NCBI GenBank assembly: GCA_030065015.1 | Contig: JASJDU010000001.1 | Location: 77,814-141,813 of the forward strand | Source: Candidatus Caenarcanales bacterium | GTDB lineage: Bacteria > Cyanobacteriota > Vampirovibrionia > Caenarcaniphilales > Caenarcanaceae | Direction: 5' to 3' | DNA: 64,000 nucleotides | In this document: positions 58,594 to 64,000 of the stretch, piece by piece | How positions within the stretch are numbered: position 1 is the first letter of the stretch | How the letters are laid out: every line of letters begins with the position of its first letter | The notes under the pieces: model-generated | The model's database searches: none | Told to the model about the DNA's origin: nothing | What the model saw: only the letters and a program-made list of their open reading frames with translations | Position numbers and translations under genes: made by a program

Positions 58594-60447
58594 ATGGGCT
58601 TGAGTATAAATAAGACAGATATTATAAATGCCACAATTCAACGTTATAAACCACTGCACACTACCAGTTATATTGGTTTGGCTAAAAAAGTAGGAAAAGT
58701 TGAACATCTTCTTTCAGAAGGAAAGCTAGATGAACAGAGTAAACCTGGGAAATTCATTAGTGCACTTGCTTTAATAAAAGATTCTCTAGAAGAGCTCAAA
58801 ACTGGTCCAGAGATTGCGGGTAGGGATACTTTAGAAGTTATTAGTAGTGCTAAAGAACTTTTAGACTACACTGTCCAATTATTGCGCAAATTTGTAACAC
58901 CAGAGACAGAAATACAATTAGATTCATCGGAGCAACCTGAGCAAACGGTAGAAATCTCAACAGAGCAATCCTTGACTTCTTTAAGTAATATAAAAGACAC
59001 AACAGGATTATCAAGATATGCTCTAGAGGAATTTCAACAGATTCAAGAGTTGGTTAACTTACATCATCAACAAATTGATCTTATTGAGGGAGTTTATAGA
59101 TCTTTGACTGAACAGCATGAACAAGATAAGGCAGAGCTTCAGTCTCAAGTCACCAATTTAAGGGAAGAGAATCAAAAATTATCAACAGAAAACCAGGAAC
59201 TCTCAAGTAAAGTTAAAGTTTTGGAGAATAATACAGAAGAAGTCAATAAAGCTTCAACTCCACCCATAGAAGAAAAAGACAAAATTGTTTCATCAATTCC
59301 AAATTTCTTGGATGTAAATGAGGTAGCAGAATTAAAACAATTAACTGGTAAACCAATTCCTCTTGCCGATGGCAAAGTATTATTGATCGAATCTTTTAAA
59401 GGAAAAGAGAGACCCAAAGGTATTCCAAGTTCTCACGGATATTCAATCAGTCTTATTAATAACAATCAAGAAGAAAAGACTATGACCTTATCTTCGATTC
59501 AAGTAAAAATATTCAGGAATGCACTTGTTAATTTTGGGAAATCTTTACTTGGCAATGAAAAGCCTCAAGCTGATAAAGACGAGCCTTACAAAATACTTCT
59601 TGGTACAGTTGAAGAAGAAGAGCTTATGCAATTATATGGAGTTGATAAGTGGGAAAGAGGTTTGAAGACTAGTTTTTGCAAAAACAGCGAGCACTTACAA
59701 AAAGTATTTTCATACATTTTTGGAAAAAATTCAAAGTATATTATCTATCAAAACAACCCATCACTAATTACATTTAAAATACCCCAAATACTTTTCCATA
59801 AAGCAGTTGACTCAAATAAGAATCAATTTGAGGAAAAAAAAACGTCAATTAATTGGTATCGACACTATGTTCCAAGGAAGCTAGGCACTCAGGAAATACA
59901 GGCAATACAGGAAATATTAAAATTTAACTATATCGATAAGAAGCCGGATTGGGCAGAACTAACCATCAAAGAAAATTTTCAACATCAATTTCAGCCATTG
60001 ATAGACCAGTTCAATTACGAAAAAAATAACAAGCTTATTAATGAAGGAACAAAATTTACAAAATGGATGATGGATTGCAAATTAAAAGATTACTCTGGTT
60101 CTGGGGAAGGTGATTTTGATGTAATTGCCACCCCAGGAGAAAAAACTTTATCTATAAAAATAAACCATGCTTTAGGAAGAATGATAGAAAGAGGTATTTC
60201 TCCGACTGAACTAAAAAATATGATGAAAAAAGCGGTTTATTTTCAAGAACCCCTTGGTGACAAAGATGACTACTACCTAATTACTCCGGAAGGTTGTGTG
60301 ATTATTGTTGAAGAAAACGGCACATTGCATCTCAAAACTCTTTTTAAGCCAATGGAAGTTGATTTGGATAATAAAGAAGTTGTAAAACTTTCTGACGGTA
60401 ACATTCAAGAATTATTTACAATGTCATGGACGAAAAGAAGAAACTAA
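58594..60447 (+). CDS. coiled-coil protein with C-terminal DUF4258/CdiA-CT-like domain
   Basis: A 617-residue soluble protein. It has a helical N-terminus, a coiled coil at about 172-215, and a middle domain shared with the upstream paralog (IPLADGKVLLI 255-265, ITFKIPQILFHK 392-403). An extra C-terminal part (about 410-617) carries INHALGRMIERGISPTEL at 523-540. The H-A-x-x-R-M-x-E-R-G-I-S pattern is that of DUF4258 and of some contact-dependent-inhibition toxin tips, many of which are RNases of the barnase/RelE-like fold; H525, R529 and R533 would be candidate functional residues. Toxicity is inferred. No signal peptide; the 287-bp gap before the gene holds nothing I can identify. Confidence 0.7.
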   Translation: MGLSINKTDIINATIQRYKPLHTTSYIGLAKKVGKVEHLLSEGKLDEQSKPGKFISALALIKDSLEELKTGPEIAGRDTLEVISSAKELLDYTVQLLRKFVTPETEIQLDSSEQPEQTVEISTEQSLTSLSNIKDTTGLSRYALEEFQQIQELVNLHHQQIDLIEGVYRSLTEQHEQDKAELQSQVTNLREENQKLSTENQELSSKVKVLENNTEEVNKASTPPIEEKDKIVSSIPNFLDVNEVAELKQLTGKPIPLADGKVLLIESFKGKERPKGIPSSHGYSISLINNNQEEKTMTLSSIQVKIFRNALVNFGKSLLGNEKPQADKDEPYKILLGTVEEEELMQLYGVDKWERGLKTSFCKNSEHLQKVFSYIFGKNSKYIIYQNNPSLITFKIPQILFHKAVDSNKNQFEEKKTSINWYRHYVPRKLGTQEIQAIQEILKFNYIDKKPDWAELTIKENFQHQFQPLIDQFNYEKNNKLINEGTKFTKWMMDCKLKDYSGSGEGDFDVIATPGEKTLSIKINHALGRMIERGISPTELKNMMKKAVYFQEPLGDKDDYYLITPEGCVIIVEENGTLHLKTLFKPMEVDLDNKEVVKLSDGNIQELFTMSWTKRRN

Positions 60448-60577
60448 AATAGGGTTTATCCCCTTATAACTTTTGTAATTAACACCTTAAACCGGTGGAA
60501 TAAATCAAATAACTATCCATTTCAACTTCTAATAAATAAGTAAAGGAATACAAAATCCAATAATCTTCATTTCTGGT

Positions 60578-61432
60578 ATGCCTCGTTCGGGTTCAACCTG
60601 GCTGACATACATATTAAATACGGCTACAGAAATTTCCCATTATTTTCATGAACCCTTCAATCCACGTTTCGTTCCAAGCTCTAGAAGTTTTTACCGAAAG
60701 TTTATAAAAGCTGATGATGAAGCTGAAGATAATAAAAAGTTTTGTGATTCTCTCTTGAGCGGAGAAAATATTGAGTCCCAAAACCCAGTCCGCTTTTCTA
60801 AACAAAAAAGGCAAACAATTGATCCTCTTGAAACAATACTAATTAAAGATGTACACGCATCAATGATGTTGGAATGGTTTGAAGCGAATTATAATGCCAA
60901 AATAATTACAATAACAAGGAATCCACTTAACCTTGCGGCTAGTTGGTTTAAAGTTTGGGTCAACTCAATGCCTAACGATAGGCAAGAAATATTACTAGAA
61001 AAACCAATTCAAAATATTCTCAAACAGCAGAATTTAATGGATAAATATTACCGTCCTTATGAGGATGTGATTAAAGAGGCTCGTGGTTTTTGGGAGCAAA
61101 TCTCTGTTTTTTGGGGGATTGTCTATAAACTAGAGCTAGAGCAGGCGAAGCTTCATAATAGAATAGTCATTCGACATGAAGACATTTGCCAAAGGCCTGA
61201 AGGTGAATTTAAAGAGCTTTTCAACAATCTGGACCTTACATGGACTGAAAAAACAGACAAAACTCTAAATGAAACTATTTCTTCTCATTCGGGAAACCCC
61301 TATAAACCTTATAGGAACACCTCAAATGAAGTTGATAAATGGAAAAAGAGCCTTGAGGATTGGCAAGTAAAGAAAATTCTCAAATTCACTCAACCTTTTG
61401 GAATTGATTTGTATAAAGATCTTTATTCCTAA
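60578..61432 (+). CDS. sulfotransferase
   Basis: Transfers sulfate from PAPS to an unknown acceptor. The 5'-phosphosulfate loop PRSGSTW is at residues 2-8 of the ATG-initiated form, and the 3'-phosphate motif is ITRNPLNLAASWF around 110. The strand that normally precedes the loop is encoded just upstream of this ATG: the frame is open from 60536 and reads QNPIIFISG before the methionine. No ATG, GTG or TTG is available there, so translation may begin at an ATA or ATC codon, or the protein lacks its first strand. It is the first of three genes that encode a sulfotransferase, a hydroxylase and a second sulfotransferase. Confidence 0.85.
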   Translation: MPRSGSTWLTYILNTATEISHYFHEPFNPRFVPSSRSFYRKFIKADDEAEDNKKFCDSLLSGENIESQNPVRFSKQKRQTIDPLETILIKDVHASMMLEWFEANYNAKIITITRNPLNLAASWFKVWVNSMPNDRQEILLEKPIQNILKQQNLMDKYYRPYEDVIKEARGFWEQISVFWGIVYKLELEQAKLHNRIVIRHEDICQRPEGEFKELFNNLDLTWTEKTDKTLNETISSHSGNPYKPYRNTSNEVDKWKKSLEDWQVKKILKFTQPFGIDLYKDLYS

Positions 61433-61559
61433 AATTATAAAGAGAATGTCTTACTTCTTCAGAAGGGAAGAATAAAAATATTGAACATTAATAAATACTT
61501 CAATAATAAATGTTGCTTGATTGCAAATATAAATAATAGGAAAACTGGATTTAAGTTCA

Positions 61560-62078
61560 ATTAAAGAAAAAGTTCTTTCCTATTCAGAAGAAGATTGGAA
61601 TGAATACAACTATCGTCAAAACATTTTTAAAGTCCATTCTCAAACACAAACCATTGGAATTAAGTTTCCGCAACATGATGAATTAATGTTTGATAAAAAA
61701 TTAGCAGATGAATGGAATCCACTGCTCCAAGATTTATATGAAAAATTGAAATATTTCTATAAATATGATGAGCTGAATATTTTGGCTCTAATGTTTGCAA
61801 GAATGAAACCCCAAACGAGAATACCATTGCACCAAGATAGAGGACCCAGGTTTAGTCAGTCTCACCGAATACATGTACCCATCAAAACTCAAAAAGGTGT
61901 TCATTTCTTTTTAGGAGGTGACGATCTGTTCTTGCAAGAAGGAGTGATTTATGAAATCAATAACTTACTAATGCACGGTGTTTATAATGCAAGTAACGAA
62001 GCTAGAGTTCATCTAATAATGGATGTTCTTCATAAAAATTCTTCATTGAGTGTGCATGATATTCCAAGGGAGCGTTGA
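61560..62078 (+). CDS. aspartyl/asparaginyl beta-hydroxylase-like Fe(II)/2-oxoglutarate oxygenase
   Basis: Member of the Asp/Arg hydroxylase-type dioxygenases, which hydroxylate the beta-carbon of Asp or Asn in proteins or free amino acids. The iron ligands are visible: H and D in IPLHQDRGPR and the distal H in LLMHGVYNAS. SQSHRIHVPIKT and RVHLIMDV supply the 2-oxoglutarate-binding arginine region. The first ATG is at 61686, but about 40 codons before it are clearly coding (EEDWNEYNYRQNIFKVHS, then QTIGIKFP), matching the family N-terminus. No ATG, GTG or TTG exists in that stretch. ATT at 61560 with GGA ten bases before it is my best start; CTG 61545 is an alternative. Confidence 0.75.
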   Translation: MKEKVLSYSEEDWNEYNYRQNIFKVHSQTQTIGIKFPQHDELMFDKKLADEWNPLLQDLYEKLKYFYKYDELNILALMFARMKPQTRIPLHQDRGPRFSQSHRIHVPIKTQKGVHFFLGGDDLFLQEGVIYEINNLLMHGVYNASNEARVHLIMDVLHKNSSLSVHDIPRER

Positions 62079-62863
62079 TTGTGCAAATAGAAGAAGTTTA
62101 TAAAGAGATTAATCTTAATCTCTTTATCATTTCACCGAACAACAGCGGCTCAACCTTTCTTTCAAAAGCAATATCTTGTTGCTCACAAGTTGCTCATCTA
62201 CCAATTGAAGGGCAACATCTCCCTTGTTGGGCTGGACCTTCTATTCCAGCAGCAGGTTTGAACTTAATTTGGGGCGCTGAAAAATTCAATTATGTGAGAA
62301 CTTTACAAAATCCGCAAAATTATAACTGGTCACAAATTAAGAAATGTTGGTATTCAAATATACGAAGTAAATCAAATAACTTTTCTCTATTTCTAGAAAA
62401 GTCACCGCCTCATCTCACGAGAGTCGAGATGTTAGAAAATAATTTTCACAATTCACGATTTGTGTTCTTAATGAGAAATCCCTTTGCTATCGCTGAATCG
62501 ATTGTTCGTTACAGATCTAAGGTTGAGAATATTCTTGAAATAGCCGCTTCTCACATAGTCACTTGTTTTTATTTGCAAAAAGAGAATTATAAAAAGTACC
62601 CTGACAGCTTGAAGATAAACTACGAGGAAATGTGCGACAACCCAATTGCTACCGAACAAAAAATCATTAGTTATTTTCCTGAGTTATATGACTTGAAGCT
62701 CGATCAACAATTAAAAGTAAAATCTTATAACGAAAGATTGCGTAATATGAACCAAGAACAAATTGCACGACTTTCTAATCAACAACTGAAAAAATTGAGT
62801 CTTATATTCAGCCAGCATAAACCCCTCTTCAATTTTTTTGGTTATGAGACCTTCTTAGATTAA
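62075..62863 (+). CDS. sulfotransferase-like protein
   Basis: A 262-residue protein with the phosphosulfate loop in IISPNNSGSTFLS (18-30) and the 3'-phosphate segment VFLMRNPFAIAES near 130. It differs strongly from the sulfotransferase at 60578-61432. The TTG start at 62075 overlaps the stop of the hydroxylase gene (62076-62078), so the two are translationally coupled; GTG at 62081 is an alternative. The tight coupling suggests hydroxylation and sulfation act on the same substrate. The PNNSG variant of the loop is less usual but keeps the GST core. Confidence 0.78.
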   Translation: MIVQIEEVYKEINLNLFIISPNNSGSTFLSKAISCCSQVAHLPIEGQHLPCWAGPSIPAAGLNLIWGAEKFNYVRTLQNPQNYNWSQIKKCWYSNIRSKSNNFSLFLEKSPPHLTRVEMLENNFHNSRFVFLMRNPFAIAESIVRYRSKVENILEIAASHIVTCFYLQKENYKKYPDSLKINYEEMCDNPIATEQKIISYFPELYDLKLDQQLKVKSYNERLRNMNQEQIARLSNQQLKKLSLIFSQHKPLFNFFGYETFLD

Positions 62864-62994
62864 AGAATTAAAAGCAATTTTGAATAAATTTCAAGTTCAG
62901 GTGTCAAAGCTAGTATTTCCAAATTAATGGATAATAGAGTTAAAAGATTAATTAATTGAAATAATAAAGTGAATATTAGAAAGCTGAGACTGAA

Positions 62995-64000
62995 TTGAAA
63001 AAAGAAAAAAAATATACTTTTTTAGATCCAATTCATCAAAATATAGAGTTAGACACTGCAAAAGATGATGAGAAGTTAATTTTAAGCTTAATTGAAACAA
63101 GTGAATTTCAAAGATTAAGACGCATTCGTCAACTGGGTTTTTCTTATTTAACTTTTTACGGTGCCGAAAGTACCCGTTTTGTCCATTCAATTGGTGCTTT
63201 TCACATAGCTAGAATGATATTAAATAAGCTTGAAAGAAACCACCGAAGACTAATTGAAAATCATCGATTACCTATTCTAATCGCAGCTCTTTTACACGAT
63301 ATAGGTCATGGACCTTTCAGTCATTCCAGTGAACCAGCTTTCGATTTTCAACATGAGAAATGGACTGTAAAAATCATTCTCGATCAATCAACTCAAATCA
63401 ATCAATTACTCAGTAATTATGAAAAGGATCTTCCTCAAAAAGTCGCAAAAATATTATCTGAGAGTAATAAACCTTCTTGGACCTGCCAAATAATTTCAGG
63501 ACAACTAGATTGTGACCGAGCGGATTATTTAATTAGAGACAGCCATCAAACAGGAACAACTTATGGAGTTTTTCAATTAGACCGAATTATCCAATCTTTA
63601 GAACTTGAAAAAGTAAAAGGAGAAGTTAAATTGGTAGTTAATGAAAAAGGGATTAATGCGGTAGAAGATTACTTGTTTGCCCGCTATTCAATGTATTTGC
63701 AAGTGTATCACCATAAAAAAACCTTATCCGCAGACGCTTTATTTTCTAGTCTTATAGAAAGAGCTAAAGATTTATTGATTAACGAAGAACCTATTGAACT
63801 ATCTGATTCACTGAAAGTCTGGTTGTTGCCAACAAAGTATAAAATGCGTCATGAGGATTTTTGGGAAGTGGATGATGTTTGCATCATTCAGCATCTTAAA
63901 TCCTGGAAAAAGAGAGCTAAGGATTATATTCTGCAAGACCTAGCTAGCCGTCTATTGGATAGAAATCTTTTTCAGTCGGTTAGGGTGGATACAATAAGAA
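62995..64000 (+). CDS. HD-superfamily phosphohydrolase (COG1078/dNTPase-like), 3' end outside window
   Basis: About 335 residues are visible and the frame runs off the right edge. The metal site is spread over H in RFVHSIGAFHIAR, the HD pair in LLHDIGHGPFSH and D in LDCDRADYLIRD. This pattern is that of the COG1078 HD phosphohydrolases, related to dGTPases and SAMHD1. It therefore probably hydrolyses nucleotides, with exact substrate unknown. The only start between the in-frame stop at 62977-62979 and the conserved region is TTG at 62995. It is separated from the sulfotransferase gene by 131 bp of A/T-rich sequence with no other gene. Confidence 0.88.
   Translation, partial: MKKEKKYTFLDPIHQNIELDTAKDDEKLILSLIETSEFQRLRRIRQLGFSYLTFYGAESTRFVHSIGAFHIARMILNKLERNHRRLIENHRLPILIAALLHDIGHGPFSHSSEPAFDFQHEKWTVKIILDQSTQINQLLSNYEKDLPQKVAKILSESNKPSWTCQIISGQLDCDRADYLIRDSHQTGTTYGVFQLDRIIQSLELEKVKGEVKLVVNEKGINAVEDYLFARYSMYLQVYHHKKTLSADALFSSLIERAKDLLINEEPIELSDSLKVWLLPTKYKMRHEDFWEVDDVCIIQHLKSWKKRAKDYILQDLASRLLDRNLFQSVRVDTIR

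Noticed and set aside
60614-60814. Minus-strand frame opposite the sulfotransferase, considered as an antitoxin for the upstream toxin-like protein
   Set aside because: It overlaps conserved sulfotransferase sequence, has no ribosome binding site and no antitoxin motif.

Overview
This window is AT-rich bacterial DNA. It carries housekeeping genes on both strands, one gene of about 25 kb, and no insertion sequence, prophage or CRISPR array that I can see. The best guess for the host is a non-photosynthetic member or close relative of the cyanobacteria (Melainabacteria/Vampirovibrionia-like). The reasons are a Ycf23/DUF561 gene, a family largely confined to cyanobacteria and red-algal plastids; a TGD3/MlaF-like ABC ATPase; trigger factor followed by two complete clpP genes; no photosynthesis gene; and a ferredoxin-dependent 2-oxoacid oxidoreductase subunit, a sugar transporter with a sugar kinase, and a flagellar rod/hook-like protein. 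This placement is inference, because no rRNA gene is present.

Region 1 (1-12.6 kb): a minus-strand run of rel (cut by the left edge), an exported protein, dxr, ycf23 and a diguanylate cyclase. Next come a histidine-free hemerythrin-like protein, a coupled ROK kinase/MFS sugar-uptake pair, tilS, speD and an ABC ATPase. Region 2 (12.6-31.7 kb): tRNA-Pro; an M50 metalloprotease flanked by two small glycine-rich exported proteins; an SDR; an orphan 2-oxoacid:ferredoxin oxidoreductase beta subunit; rlmN; a TSUP permease; ftsI; tRNA-Lys; dus; a lone flagellar rod/hook-like gene followed by a diguanylate cyclase remnant; DUF309; several unknown exported proteins; an aluminium-resistance/methionine gamma-lyase-like enzyme; a CheY-like regulator; and tig-clpP-clpP.

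Region 3 (31.9-57.0 kb): a single gene for an 8,351-residue protein. It has six tandem cadherin-like repeats, a PKD-like section rich in DxDxDG calcium loops, and a long array in which three Ig-like repeat types follow each other in strict A-B-C order. Whole extra domains (lamin-tail, LamG and many PPC-like domains) are inserted inside individual repeats, mostly at two recurrent positions. I find no recognisable signal peptide, RTX block or wall anchor.

Region 4 (57.1-64.0 kb): two paralogous coiled-coil proteins, the second with an extra C-terminal DUF4258/CdiA-CT-like domain; a sulfotransferase, an Asp/Asn beta-hydroxylase-like protein and a second sulfotransferase, two of which lack a canonical start codon where the family requires one; and an HD phosphohydrolase cut by the right edge. 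The giant protein, the paralog pair and the hydroxylase/sulfotransferase genes all lie on the plus strand and could form a surface or secreted-protein locus with dedicated modification enzymes. That link is a hypothesis from position only.
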